Assembly (NCBI RefSeq): GCF_902809845.1
Contig: NZ_CADDWI010000008.1
Span: 62,001-126,000, forward strand
DNA: 64,000 nt
Source: Chelativorans sp. Marseille-P2723
GTDB lineage: Bacteria > Pseudomonadota > Alphaproteobacteria > Rhizobiales > Rhizobiaceae
Reading direction: 5' to 3'
Made by a program: the position numbers and the translations under genes. Of the stretch, positions 18,751 through 28,106 are shown one piece after another. The notes beneath the pieces are model-generated. The model was given only the letters and a program-made list of their open reading frames with translations. It did no database searches and was not told the origin of the DNA. Numbering within the stretch: the first letter of the stretch is position 1; every line of letters starts with the position of its first letter.

Positions 18751-19692
18751 ATGAGCATAGCCTTCACTTTCCCCGGGCAGGGTAGTCAGGCCGTTGGCAT
18801 GGGACGCGATCTCGCGGAAGCCTTCCCCGAGGCGCGGGCTGTGTTCGAGGAAGTGGATGATGCGCTTGAGCAGCGGCTTTCCACGATCATGTGGGAGGGC
18901 CCCGAGGATGAGCTTACGCTCACCGCCAATGCCCAGCCGGCGCTGATGGCTGTATCGATGGCGGTTATGCAGGTTATGGCATCAGGCGGCTTGTCGCTAG
19001 AAGACAAGGTTGCCTATGTCGCGGGCCATTCGCTGGGCGAATATTCAGCGCTCGCTGCTGCGGGAACGTTCAGTCTTGCGGATACGGCGCGGCTCTTGCG
19101 TATTCGCGGAAATGCCATGCAGGAGGCTGTTCCGGTGGGTGAGGGCGCCATGGCAGCGATCATTGGACTTGATGCCGAGGCTGTGGATACAGTGTGTGCC
19201 GAGGCAGGCAAGGATGCAGTCTGTCAGGTGGCCAATGACAATGGCGGCGGTCAACTCGTCATCTCCGGAACCAAATCCGCTGTGGAGGAGGCCGCACGCC
19301 TGGCTACGGAACGGGGCGCAAAGCGGGCGATCATGCTGCCCGTATCGGCTCCATTCCATTCTGCACTGATGGAGCCTGCGGCCGAGCGCATGCGCGAAGC
19401 ATTGGCCGAGGTGCGCAAGCAGGCGCCTGTTGTCCCCCTCGTGCCCAATGTGACCGTCAGCCCTTCCAGCGAGCCTGAAACAATCTGCACGCTGCTGGTG
19501 GAGCAGGTTACGGGCCGGGTACGCTGGCGGGAAACCGTGGAATGGTTCGGCGAAAACGGCGTCGGCACGCTCTATGAGCTTGGTTCGGGTAAGGTACTGA
19601 CTGGGCTTGCCCGGCGCATCAACCGGGAGGTCAAGGGGGTTGCAGTGAACACGCCTGCGGATATCGACGCCGCCATGAAAGCGCTTCTTTAA
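18751..19692 (+). CDS. fabD: Malonyl-CoA:ACP transacylase
   Basis: FabD loads malonyl groups onto acyl carrier protein for fatty acid synthesis. The 313-residue protein starts with FTFPGQGSQAVGMGRDL, carries the nucleophile Ser92 in GHSLGEYSAL, and the catalytic His in SAPFHSALMEP. The C-terminal GSGKVLTGLARRI is also standard. It heads the fabD-fabG-acpP-fabF-mltG cluster. Confidence 0.96.
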   Translation: MSIAFTFPGQGSQAVGMGRDLAEAFPEARAVFEEVDDALEQRLSTIMWEGPEDELTLTANAQPALMAVSMAVMQVMASGGLSLEDKVAYVAGHSLGEYSALAAAGTFSLADTARLLRIRGNAMQEAVPVGEGAMAAIIGLDAEAVDTVCAEAGKDAVCQVANDNGGGQLVISGTKSAVEEAARLATERGAKRAIMLPVSAPFHSALMEPAAERMREALAEVRKQAPVVPLVPNVTVSPSSEPETICTLLVEQVTGRVRWRETVEWFGENGVGTLYELGSGKVLTGLARRINREVKGVAVNTPADIDAAMKALL

Positions 19693-19720
19693 AGTCCCGG
19701 TTCAGAAGAGGGAATATACC

Positions 19721-20458
19721 ATGTTTGATCTCAGCGGCCGCAAGGCTCTCGTCACGGGAGCGACGGGCGGTATCGGCGAGGCGGTAGCGCGCGCGCTCCA
19801 TGCGCGGGGTGCACTTGTCGGTCTTCACGGCACCCGTGTGGAGAAACTCGAGGCACTTGCGGGAGAGTTGTCGGAACGGGTGAAGATCTTCCCGGCCGAT
19901 CTTTCTACACGCAGCGAAGTCAAAGAGTTGGGCGCAAGAGCAGAATCAGAGCTGGAAGGCGTTGATATTCTCGTCAACAATGCCGGCATCACGCGCGATG
20001 GGTTGTTCGTGCGCATGAGCGACGATGACTGGGACGCGGTTCTGGAGATCAACCTTACTGCGGCGTTCCGCCTCACACGCGAGGTGACCCATGCGATGAT
20101 GCGTCGCCGCTTCGGCCGCATCATCAACATTTCGTCGGTCGTGGGCGTTGCGGGCAATCCGGGCCAGACGAACTATAGCGCCTCGAAGGCCGGACTCATC
20201 GGGTTTTCCAAGTCGCTTGCCCAGGAGATCGCGAGCCGCAATGTGACGGTCAACTGCGTTGCGCCGGGTTTCATCCAGTCAGCGATGACGGACAAGCTGA
20301 ACGAGAAGCAGCGCGAATCGATCTTGGCGGCCATCCCCATGAAGCGCATGGGATCGGGCGACGAAGTGGCTTCCGCAGTTGTTTATCTAGCGTCAGACGA
20401 AGCAGCCTACATCACCGGACAGACAATCCACGTGAATGGCGGAATGGCGATGATTTAA
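19721..20458 (+). CDS. fabG: 3-oxoacyl-ACP reductase FabG
   Basis: FabG reduces beta-ketoacyl-ACP with NADPH. The 245-residue SDR has TGATGGIGEAVARAL at residues 12-26, LVNNAGITRDGLFVRM, the catalytic Ser in NISSVVGVAGNPGQ, YSASKAG, and the typical end AAYITGQTIHVNGGMAMI. The gene follows fabD by 28 bp and has the ribosome site GAGGGA. Its place in the fab operon separates it from the many other SDR proteins. Confidence 0.96.
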   Translation: MFDLSGRKALVTGATGGIGEAVARALHARGALVGLHGTRVEKLEALAGELSERVKIFPADLSTRSEVKELGARAESELEGVDILVNNAGITRDGLFVRMSDDDWDAVLEINLTAAFRLTREVTHAMMRRRFGRIINISSVVGVAGNPGQTNYSASKAGLIGFSKSLAQEIASRNVTVNCVAPGFIQSAMTDKLNEKQRESILAAIPMKRMGSGDEVASAVVYLASDEAAYITGQTIHVNGGMAMI

Positions 20459-20722
20459 GGCTTCTCTGCAACTGCCTTGCTGCCGGAGGGGTAGCCCATC
20501 GTCTTCCAGAGGGTCCTCCGGCATTTGGCCAGATGCCAGTTCAAGCGGCCTTGGCTGGCATGATCCCTTATGCTAAAGGGCCCGCCCAAAGCGGCAACCG
20601 GTAGGGGCGCGGCTTAGGGAAGAACATGAGGGCGGTGCCCTACTCCCGTTAATCTTTCAACTTGATTAGCTGCAAGCCTGCCGCTAACGAAGACCGGAAA
20701 TCATGAAGTCGAGGGTTCTCAC

Positions 20723-20959
20723 ATGAGCGATACTGCAGAACGCGTCAAGAAAATCGTCGTCGAGCATCTTGGCGTCGACGCGGACAAGGTGACCGAACAG
20801 GCCAGCTTCATCGACGATCTGGGCGCGGACAGCCTCGACACGGTCGAACTGGTCATGGCATTCGAGGAAGAGTTTGGCGTTGAAATCCCGGATGATGCCG
20901 CGGAAACGATTCTCACCGTAGGTGACGCCGTAAAGTACATCGAGAAGGCGACCGCCTGA
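20723..20959 (+). CDS. acpP: Acyl carrier protein
   Basis: The 78-residue acidic protein carries the growing acyl chain on phosphopantetheine attached to the Ser of [12 protein letters not shown] (Ser37 region). Four helices and Glu-rich helix II are normal. The 264-bp gap after fabG includes a hairpin-forming 9-bp inverted repeat (20481-20489 with 20515-20523) and probably an acpP promoter, so acpP may be expressed more strongly than fabD and fabG. The gap holds no other gene. Confidence 0.97.
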   Translation: MSDTAERVKKIVVEHLGVDADKVTEQASFIDDLGADSLDTVELVMAFEEEFGVEIPDDAAETILTVGDAVKYIEKATA

Positions 20960-21010
20960 CATGCAAGATGCGCCGCAGGCTGCCCCAAGCACGACGAGGC
21001 GGTTTTAGGA

Positions 21011-22267
21011 ATGAGACGTGTCGTCGTAACGGGCATGGGGCTTCTTTCACCGCTCGGTCTTGGGGCCGAGTTGAGCTGGAGGAAGCTGCTTGCGGGAAAG
21101 AGCGGGGCAAGGCGTATCGACACGTTCGAGGTCGACGACCTGCCTTGCAAGATTGCCAACGTCATCCCGCGTGAAGGCGAGGGAGCATTCGATCCAGAGT
21201 CTTTCCTGGAACCGAAGGAACTGCGGAAGGTTGGCGATTTCATCGTCTACGGAGTTGCCGCCGCCGATCAGGCGCTGGCCGACTCAGGCTGGGAGCCGAA
21301 GACTGAGGAAGAACGGTGCGCTACCGGTGTGCTGATCGGCTCCGGCATCGGCGGCATTGAGGGCATAGCGGAGAATGCACTAATCCTGCACGAGCGTGGC
21401 CCGCGCCGCATCAGCCCCTTTTTCATTCCCGGCAATATCATCAATCTGGTTTCAGGCCAGGTATCGATCCGGCACGGGCTGAAGGGCCCCAATCATGCCG
21501 TGGTCACCGCCTGCTCCACTGGCGCACATGCCATTGGCGACGCGGCCAGACTCGTCATGTTAGGGGATGCGGACGTCATGCTGGCAGGCGGCGCCGAATC
21601 ACCTGTCACCAGGCTTTCCATCGCCGGCTTCTCTGCGTGCAAGGCGCTCTCCACCGGCTTCAACGATACTCCTGAAAAAGCTTCCCGCCCGTATGACCGG
21701 AACCGCGACGGCTTCGTCATGGGTGAGGGCGCAGGCGTTCTCGTGCTGGAGGAGCTGGAACACGCCAAGGCGCGCGGGGCAAAGATCTATGCCGAGGTGA
21801 TCGGTTATGGCCTTTCCGGCGATGCCTATCACATCACCGCGCCGGCCGAGGATGGCGATGGAGCCTATCGCTGCATGGCCGCTGCTCTGAAACGGGCTGG
21901 GCTGAGCCCTGCGGACATTGACTATATCAACGCCCATGGCACCTCCACCATGGCTGACACCATCGAACTGGCGGCCGTGGAGCGCCTTGTGGGCGATGCC
22001 GCGAGCAAGGTGTCGATGTCATCGACCAAATCCTCCATCGGTCATCTTCTAGGCGCTGCCGGTGCGGCCGAGGCGATATTCTCCATCCTGGCTATCCGCG
22101 ACAATATTGCCCCGCCGACCATCAATCTGGATAATCCGGAGGTGGAGACGGCGATCGACCTCGTGCCCAACAAGGCGCGTGAGCGGCAAATCGATGTAGC
22201 GCTTTCCAACTCCTTCGGATTTGGCGGCACAAATGCTTCGGTCATTTTCCGGCGCTACGAGCCCTGA
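21011..22267 (+). CDS. fabF: 3-oxoacyl-ACP synthase II
   Basis: FabF condenses malonyl-ACP with acyl-ACP. The 418-residue protein has the thiolase-like fold with nucleophile Cys about 168 in TACSTGAHAIGDA, first His in INAHGTSTMADT and second His in SSIGHLLGAAGAAE. The end FGFGGTNASVIFRR is typical. It lies 51 bp after acpP and 102 bp before mltG. Confidence 0.96.
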   Translation: MRRVVVTGMGLLSPLGLGAELSWRKLLAGKSGARRIDTFEVDDLPCKIANVIPREGEGAFDPESFLEPKELRKVGDFIVYGVAAADQALADSGWEPKTEEERCATGVLIGSGIGGIEGIAENALILHERGPRRISPFFIPGNIINLVSGQVSIRHGLKGPNHAVVTACSTGAHAIGDAARLVMLGDADVMLAGGAESPVTRLSIAGFSACKALSTGFNDTPEKASRPYDRNRDGFVMGEGAGVLVLEELEHAKARGAKIYAEVIGYGLSGDAYHITAPAEDGDGAYRCMAAALKRAGLSPADIDYINAHGTSTMADTIELAAVERLVGDAASKVSMSSTKSSIGHLLGAAGAAEAIFSILAIRDNIAPPTINLDNPEVETAIDLVPNKARERQIDVALSNSFGFGGTNASVIFRRYEP

Positions 22268-22369
22268 GCATAGCCTCAGCGAAGGGTAATGCCGGAAAAT
22301 TGTCGCGTTTGTATTGCACCTGTAACATTGGTACCTGTTCCTGACATTGATAGGAGGAATCCGTCGGCG

Positions 22370-23569
22370 ATGATGAATGGGGAACCAGGCGGCGTGGACA
22401 GGCGGGGCGAACAGCCGGCACGAACGATCGTCGCAAGATCAGCGCGGGACATTCTGCGCCCCGAGGCGGGCACACCGCCGCCTCCCAAGAGATCGCGCCA
22501 ATCGCGCAATCAGTTCGTGGTGTTCCTCAACTTCGTCGTCTCGTCCACCGTCTTCGTGCTCGTGCTCGCGGCAATCGCCTTTTACCTGGGGAAGCGCGAG
22601 TTCGAGCGGGCCGGTCCGTCCATTGCGAGCGAGACGATTCTCATTCGACCCAATACAGGTGTGCGGGAGATTGCCAATCTTCTTGAACGTGAACGACTGA
22701 TCAGGGACGCACGCATTTTTCTGATCGGCGCCCGCATGCATGGAGCAGACAGCAAGCTGAAGGCCGGTGAATATGAGGTCAAGGCCCGTGCTTCAATGTA
22801 TGAGATCATGCGGCTGTTGGAGAGTGGCAAATCCGTGCTTTACTCGCTGACGATTCCGGAGGGCCTAACCGTCGAACAGGTCTTCAAGCGCATTGCCGAG
22901 ACGGAGGAACTGTCCGGCGAAATGCCGAATGAACTGCCTCCGGAAGGGAGCCTTGCCGCTGACACGCTGCGCTTTACGCGGGGCATGTCGCGCCAGGAAG
23001 TGGTCACTAAGCTGAAGGCGGATCAGGAACAACTGATCAAGAGTATCTGGGAACGGCGCGCGGACAATTTGCCGATCGATACTATCGAAGAGTTTGTCAC
23101 GCTCGCCTCCATCGTGGAGAAGGAGACGGGCAGAGCTGATGAGCGTCCGCGCGTTGCTGCCGTGTTCCTCAACCGGTTGAAGCGCGGCATGCGCCTTCAG
23201 TCGGATCCGACCGTGATCTACGGGCTTTTCGGCGGCGCAGGTAAACCGCCTGATCGGCCTATCTACCGGTCGGATCTGCAGAAGGAAACGCCGTACAATA
23301 CCTATGTGATCAATGGGCTTCCCCCGACGCCGATTGCGAATCCCGGCCGTGCAGCGCTGGAAGCGGTGGCCAACCCCTCTCGCACTAACGAGTTCTATTT
23401 CGTCGCCGACGGGACGGGCGGGCATGTATTCGCGACCACTCTGGAGGAGCACAACGAGAATGTCGCCCGTTGGCGCAGGATCGAGCGGGAACGCGCTGCC
23501 GAGCGCGAAGCTGCCGCACAGGCTGAAACACTCGACGCGCAAGAAGATAGTGAGACCGGCGGCAATTAA
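22370..23569 (+). CDS. mltG: Endolytic murein transglycosylase MltG
   Basis: MltG cleaves nascent glycan strands and is thought to set their length. From the ATG at 22370, preceded by AGGAGG, the protein is 399 residues. The frame runs back to 22289 but has no ribosome site. A cytoplasmic tail of about 48 residues precedes one transmembrane helix (about 50-72). The YceG domain follows, with catalytic Glu in LASIVEKETGRADERP and then GMRLQSDPTVIYG. The C-terminus is Glu/Ala-rich. Linkage to fabF and yicC-gmk is typical of alphaproteobacteria. Confidence 0.93.
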   Translation: MMNGEPGGVDRRGEQPARTIVARSARDILRPEAGTPPPPKRSRQSRNQFVVFLNFVVSSTVFVLVLAAIAFYLGKREFERAGPSIASETILIRPNTGVREIANLLERERLIRDARIFLIGARMHGADSKLKAGEYEVKARASMYEIMRLLESGKSVLYSLTIPEGLTVEQVFKRIAETEELSGEMPNELPPEGSLAADTLRFTRGMSRQEVVTKLKADQEQLIKSIWERRADNLPIDTIEEFVTLASIVEKETGRADERPRVAAVFLNRLKRGMRLQSDPTVIYGLFGGAGKPPDRPIYRSDLQKETPYNTYVINGLPPTPIANPGRAALEAVANPSRTNEFYFVADGTGGHVFATTLEEHNENVARWRRIERERAAEREAAAQAETLDAQEDSETGGN

Positions 23570-23625
23570 CCGGGCGTGTAGTCTGGCTCAGCAAGGAACA
23601 ACAGGGCGGGCAGTCGGGAAATAAG

Positions 23626-24513
23626 ATGATGCTGCAGAGCATGACTGGTTTTTCCCGCGCCTCACGCGAGAACGAGCTGGCGGCTGTGAGTTGGGAGCTC
23701 AGATCCGTCAATGGCCGTGGCCTTGAGGCACGAATGAGGCTTCCATCAGGTTATGAACGCCTTGAGCAGCCGGCGAGAGAGCGGGTCGTGCGGCGTTTCT
23801 CCCGCGGCAACATCCAGATGACCCTGTCCCTTCTGCGGGGCAAGGCATTACGCCAGCCGGTTGTCAATGAGGATCTGCTTTTCGAACTGGCGCGAGTTGC
23901 CCGGCGCCTTCAGGAGGAGCATGGCGCTGCGCCTGCGCGTGCGGACGGGCTTCTGGCCTTGCGCGGCGTGATGGATATGCCGGATGCGGCCGAAGATGAG
24001 GAAACAGGCGCGCGCATCGACGCCCTTGTTTTCGAGGCGCTCGATGCCGCGCTGGACGATCTGGAAGCGGCAAGACGCGCGGAGGGCGCAGCTTTGCGGG
24101 CCGTGCTGGAGGGCCATCTGAACGCGATCGAAGCTCTGCGGCTGAAAGCCGAGGCCGATCCTTCACGGGAGCCAGCCAGCATCCGAGCACGGCTTGCCGA
24201 GCAGGTGCGCCTGCTTCAGGATGCTTCTGCAGGCCTTGACGAAGCACGCCTGGCCCAGGAGGCGGCATTCCTTGCCACGAAGGCTGACATCCGCGAGGAG
24301 ATCGACCGGCTGAAAACCCATGTCGCCTCTGCCCGGGCTCTGCTTGCCAATGGTGGGCCAGTCGGACGCAGGCTTGACTTCCTGGCACAGGAATTTAACC
24401 GGGAAGCCAATACGCTCTGCTCCAAGTCCAATGCCCCGTCCGTGACCGCGATCGGGCTGGAACTGAAGGTGATTGTCGATCAGTTCCGTGAGCAGGTGCA
24501 GAATCTGGAGTAG
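23626..24513 (+). CDS. yicC: YicC family endoribonuclease-like protein
   Basis: The 295-residue protein begins [13 protein letters not shown], the hallmark of the YicC family, and ends with the conserved [17 protein letters not shown] and the DUF1732-type tail [18 protein letters not shown]. YicC proteins act in RNA turnover in E. coli; direct evidence for alphaproteobacteria is not known to me. The central part has charged helices, probably coiled coils. It ends 2 bp before gmk, a conserved pairing. Confidence 0.92.
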   Translation: MMLQSMTGFSRASRENELAAVSWELRSVNGRGLEARMRLPSGYERLEQPARERVVRRFSRGNIQMTLSLLRGKALRQPVVNEDLLFELARVARRLQEEHGAAPARADGLLALRGVMDMPDAAEDEETGARIDALVFEALDAALDDLEAARRAEGAALRAVLEGHLNAIEALRLKAEADPSREPASIRARLAEQVRLLQDASAGLDEARLAQEAAFLATKADIREEIDRLKTHVASARALLANGGPVGRRLDFLAQEFNREANTLCSKSNAPSVTAIGLELKVIVDQFREQVQNLE

Positions 24514-24515
24514 CA

Positions 24516-25169
24516 ATGGAGTCCTCGTCCATCACCGACATCCGCCGCACGGGAGTGATGCTTGTTCTATCCTCCCCGTCGGGCGCGGGAAAATCGTCTA
24601 TCGCGCGCAGCCTTCTGGACAATGTACAGGGTTTCGAGCTTTCCATCAGCGTGACCACGCGGCAGCGGCGGCCAAGCGAAATCGCGGGTATGCACTATCA
24701 CTTCAAGACGATCCGCGAGTTTGAGATATTGCGGGAGAGCGGGGAACTGCTGGAATGGGCGGAGGTGCACGGCAATTTTTACGGCACGCTTCGCAAACCG
24801 GTGGAAGAGGCGATCGTGGCAGGTCGCGACATGCTATTCGATATCGACTGGCAGGGCGCTGCACAGCTCCGCAAGGCCATGCCGGAAGATGTGGTGTCCA
24901 TCTTTATCCTTCCGCCAACCATGAATGAGCTGCTTGCCCGGCTCAAGCGGCGGGCCGAGGACCCGGAAGACGTGATCGCAACGCGCCTGAAAAATGCGCG
25001 ATTTGAGATCGAGCAGTGGCGTGATTACGACTATGTCGTCATCAATGAGGATCTGGATCAGGCCTTTCAGTCTGTGAACGCCATAGTCGAAGCAGAGCGC
25101 CTGCGGCGCCAGCGTCGGCCGGGACTGGAGGATTTTGTGGCTCGCCTTTTGTCGGAAACGCCCGAGTAG
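24516..25169 (+). CDS. gmk: Guanylate kinase
   Basis: Gmk phosphorylates GMP to GDP. The 217-residue protein has P-loop [17 protein letters not shown] near residue 25, the GMP-binding block [31 protein letters not shown], and [14 protein letters not shown]. It is the last gene of the plus-strand cluster and converges on rsmA. The 31-bp gap contains a short AGGAG/CTCCT repeat around a T-run that is too weak to call as a terminator. Confidence 0.96.
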   Translation: MESSSITDIRRTGVMLVLSSPSGAGKSSIARSLLDNVQGFELSISVTTRQRRPSEIAGMHYHFKTIREFEILRESGELLEWAEVHGNFYGTLRKPVEEAIVAGRDMLFDIDWQGAAQLRKAMPEDVVSIFILPPTMNELLARLKRRAEDPEDVIATRLKNARFEIEQWRDYDYVVINEDLDQAFQSVNAIVEAERLRRQRRPGLEDFVARLLSETPE

Positions 25170-25200
25170 CGGCAGGAGCTTTTTTCTCCTAGCGCTGATT

Positions 25201-26028
25201 TCAAAGCGCGTTGGCAAGTTTTGCGAATTCTTCCACCGAGAGCGTTTCAGCCCGGCGGGTGCCGTCGATGCTGGCCTTTTCCAAAAGCGCCTCGCCGCCA
25301 AGCTTCTTGAGGCTCTGGCGCAGCATTTTGCGCCTCTGACCGAAGGCCGCTTCCGTAACGCTTGCGAGCGCCTGGAGATGGACCCCAAGGGGTTCCGCGC
25401 GGGGCACGAGATGGACGAGAGAGGAAGTAACCTTGGGAGGTGGAGTGAATGCCTGGGCAGGAATGTCGAAAACGATCCTTGCCTCGGTGCGCCAGCCTGC
25501 CAGTACGCTCAAGCGGCCGTAATGGCTTGATCCTGATTGGGCGACAATGCGCTGGGCGACCTCGCGCTGGAACATCAGCGTCATCGATTCGTAAAAGGGT
25601 GGCCAACGCTCGGAGGTCAGCCATCTGATAAGAAGCTCCGTTCCGATGTTGTACGGCAGATTGGCGACTACCTTCACCTTTCCGGCATCACCTGCGAGAG
25701 CGGCATGGTCGATCTTAAGGGCGTCACCCTCGACGATCTCAAGACGGTCCGGGTAATGCGTGCTGATCGCCTGAAGGGCGTCTATGCAACGCTGGTCGCG
25801 CTCGATAGCGATCACGCGTTCCGCCCCTTCCATCAACAGCGCCCGCGTTAGACCGCCCGGACCGGGTCCAACCTCGATGACCGTAACGCCTTCCAGCCGA
25901 CCAGCGGCCCGAGCTATGCGGCGGGTGAGATTGAGGTCGAAGAGGAAGTTCTGTCCCAACGCTTTGCGCGCAACGAGTCCGTGCCGTTGGATTACCTCCC
26001 GCAGCGGGGGCAGCCCGTCCCCGCTCAT
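25201..26028 (-). CDS. rsmA: 16S rRNA (adenine1518-N6/adenine1519-N6)-dimethyltransferase
   Basis: RsmA (KsgA) dimethylates two adjacent adenines in the last hairpin of 16S rRNA. The 275-residue protein has [13 protein letters not shown], the SAM site [16 protein letters not shown] near residue 50, and catalytic [11 protein letters not shown]. The C-terminal RNA-binding helices end in [14 protein letters not shown]. The start codon overlaps the pdxA stop by 4 bases, closing the lpt-surA-pdxA-rsmA operon. Confidence 0.96.
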   Translation of the reverse strand: MSGDGLPPLREVIQRHGLVARKALGQNFLFDLNLTRRIARAAGRLEGVTVIEVGPGPGGLTRALLMEGAERVIAIERDQRCIDALQAISTHYPDRLEIVEGDALKIDHAALAGDAGKVKVVANLPYNIGTELLIRWLTSERWPPFYESMTLMFQREVAQRIVAQSGSSHYGRLSVLAGWRTEARIVFDIPAQAFTPPPKVTSSLVHLVPRAEPLGVHLQALASVTEAAFGQRRKMLRQSLKKLGGEALLEKASIDGTRRAETLSVEEFAKLANAL

Positions 26029-27038
26029 GCCTGAGTTTCGCGGTTATTGGCAGCAAGACGACCGCCAAGCCGGATGGCCGCGATGAGGCTGCGCGCGCGC
26101 GCAATGCCCTTGCCGGCGATATCGAACGCCGTTCCATGATCGGGCGACGTGCGGATGAAGGGGAGCCCCAGCGTCACATTGACCGTCTCATCAAAGGCAA
26201 GGGTCTTGACCGGGATCAGCGCCTGATCGTGATACATGCAAAGGGCGGCGTCGAAGCCTGCCCGCGCGGTTTCGTGGAACATCGTGTCCGAGGGGAGGGG
26301 GCCGAAGGTGTCTATCCCATCCTGCCTGAGCGCAGCGATTGCAGGCGTGATGATTTCGAGGTCCTGCCGCCCCATCGTTCCGCCTTCACCCGCATGGGGA
26401 TTGAGCCCGGCCACAGCTATGCGCGGCTCAGGAATTGCAAAGCGGAAAGCAAGGTCATGTGCCACTATTCGTCCAGTCACCTCTATAAGCTCAGAGGTCA
26501 GCCGGTGTGGCACCTCCGACAGCGGAATATGCACCGTGACGGGAACGGTACGCAGTTCCGGCCCTGCAAGCATCATGACAGGCAGGGCCTGCTTTCCGGT
26601 AGCTTTAGCGGCAAGATGACCCAGATATTCGGTGTGGCCGGGAAAGGCAAAGCCCGCATCGTAAAGTGGCTTCTTGGCGATTGGGCAGGTAACCATGCCG
26701 CCTGCGCGGCCCGCAAGTGTATCTTCGACAGCGCGCGTGATTGCCTCGATCACGCCTGCCGCATTTGCGCCGGAGGGGAGGCCTGGCGTGTCCCCAAGGC
26801 GGTTGTTAAGCGGCACAACAGGCAAACGATCGGCAAAAAGCGCGGCTGCCTTGTCGGGCGACGTTTCCACGAGGGGCACATCCAACCCAAGATTGCGGGC
26901 GCGTGCGGCGATCAGTGAAGGATCGCCCAGCACATAGAAGGGGGAAAGTGCCTCTTCCTTGCGCGCAAGCCACGCACGAAGAAGAATCTCAGGGCCGATC
27001 CCGGCCGGCTCGCCGATGCTAAGCGCCAGAGGCGGCAT
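26025..27038 (-). CDS. pdxA: 4-hydroxythreonine-4-phosphate dehydrogenase
   Basis: PdxA oxidises 4-phosphohydroxythreonine in pyridoxal phosphate synthesis. The 337-residue protein begins [15 protein letters not shown] and carries the metal-binding histidines in [27 protein letters not shown] and [30 protein letters not shown] is also a family block. It sits between surA and rsmA, the order found in many proteobacteria. Confidence 0.96.
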   Translation of the reverse strand: MPPLALSIGEPAGIGPEILLRAWLARKEEALSPFYVLGDPSLIAARARNLGLDVPLVETSPDKAAALFADRLPVVPLNNRLGDTPGLPSGANAAGVIEAITRAVEDTLAGRAGGMVTCPIAKKPLYDAGFAFPGHTEYLGHLAAKATGKQALPVMMLAGPELRTVPVTVHIPLSEVPHRLTSELIEVTGRIVAHDLAFRFAIPEPRIAVAGLNPHAGEGGTMGRQDLEIITPAIAALRQDGIDTFGPLPSDTMFHETARAGFDAALCMYHDQALIPVKTLAFDETVNVTLGLPFIRTSPDHGTAFDIAGKGIARARSLIAAIRLGGRLAANNRETQA

Positions 27039-27078
27039 CTATGCACCAAACCCCTTGCATAAGCGGGAGAAGACGGTG

Positions 27079-28038
27079 TCAACGCCGGATGATGCGGGCA
27101 TTCTTACGCAGTTCGGCCGTAAACTCCTCCGACATCTTCTCCATTGACGTGTCATTCGTCCCTTCGCTCTGGAAGACCATCCTGGCCACATGGTCATCGG
27201 AAACCTCGCGTGAGCTGCATACACCGATAAACTCGACGCCACGCTCAGTCTCGCGCACCTGAGTCGCCTTTCCAGGGGGGGTATTCTGGATCTGGTCTTT
27301 CCAGTCCGAGGGCAGTTCGGGCGCAAGAAAACGCCCCATATTTCGTACCGTTACGTCGACCAGGCCCGCCGCGAACTGGATGGTGTTGTCGCAGCCGCTG
27401 AAACGGTCGCGCATGGCCTGCGCTTCGCGCTTGCGCTTGGCAAGAAGCTGTCCGCGCTGTGCCGCCGGCACCACGAAGATCACCTGCTGCAGCATGTATT
27501 CCGTGGCCGTCGGCTTTTGGCCTCCTTGCTGGAGCATCCGGTAGACTACGTCCTGTTCGCTCAAGGTTTCGGTCTGGCGATTGCGACTCTGCAAAACGCG
27601 GCCCCAACCCATTTGGCTCCGCAAAAACTCCTTGAAGTGCTCCTTCGTCACACCCGCTTGTGCGAGGACCTGATCGAGCTGGGCCTCCGAAAGATTGTTG
27701 GAGCTGGCGAAACTTGCATAGGACTGATTGACCATCTGGTCGGTGATATTGATGCCTGCGCGCGCAATTTCCTGCTGGCGCAATGTCTGGTCAATCATAT
27801 CCTGTGCGGCCAACTCCTGGAGATTGCCGCGGCGCTGCATCAGCCGCAGAAGGGCGATGCGCCGCTCGATATCGTAGCTGGTCACGGGCCGATCGTTGAC
27901 CACGTACCGGATCTCGGTGGCGTTGGCAGGGAATAGGGCAGCAGTGCCTGTCACCATCGCAAGTGCGACGGCCAAGGCCATTATCATTGCCGCAACGCCA
28001 GTCCGGTAGCTTGGCATTTCCTTCATTTTCTCATTCAT
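27079..28038 (-). CDS. surA: SurA-like periplasmic peptidyl-prolyl isomerase/chaperone
   Basis: From the ATG at 28038 the product is 319 residues. The open frame to 28239 mostly overlaps lptD and was rejected. A signal peptide (about 1-38) ends in the Ala-rich stretch before TEIRYVVNDRPVTSYDIERRI. This begins the SurA N-terminal domain (VVNDxPITxxDIxxRI type), whose helices run to about residue 170. The C-terminal half is shorter than E. coli SurA and has no complete second parvulin domain. Placed after lptD, whose product is a classic SurA client, it probably chaperones outer-membrane proteins. Confidence 0.85.
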   Translation of the reverse strand: MNEKMKEMPSYRTGVAAMIMALAVALAMVTGTAALFPANATEIRYVVNDRPVTSYDIERRIALLRLMQRRGNLQELAAQDMIDQTLRQQEIARAGINITDQMVNQSYASFASSNNLSEAQLDQVLAQAGVTKEHFKEFLRSQMGWGRVLQSRNRQTETLSEQDVVYRMLQQGGQKPTATEYMLQQVIFVVPAAQRGQLLAKRKREAQAMRDRFSGCDNTIQFAAGLVDVTVRNMGRFLAPELPSDWKDQIQNTPPGKATQVRETERGVEFIGVCSSREVSDDHVARMVFQSEGTNDTSMEKMSEEFTAELRKNARIIRR

Positions 28039-28106
28039 TGCATACAACCGTTTTTCCAGCCTACCATCGTTAAGCCGATAGGCAAAACTGTGGCGTCCAG
28101 TCGCTT

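Noticed and set aside
25174-25190. AGGAG/CTCCT repeat between gmk and rsmA as a terminator
   Set aside because: The stem is only five pairs and the T-run lies inside the loop, not after the stem.
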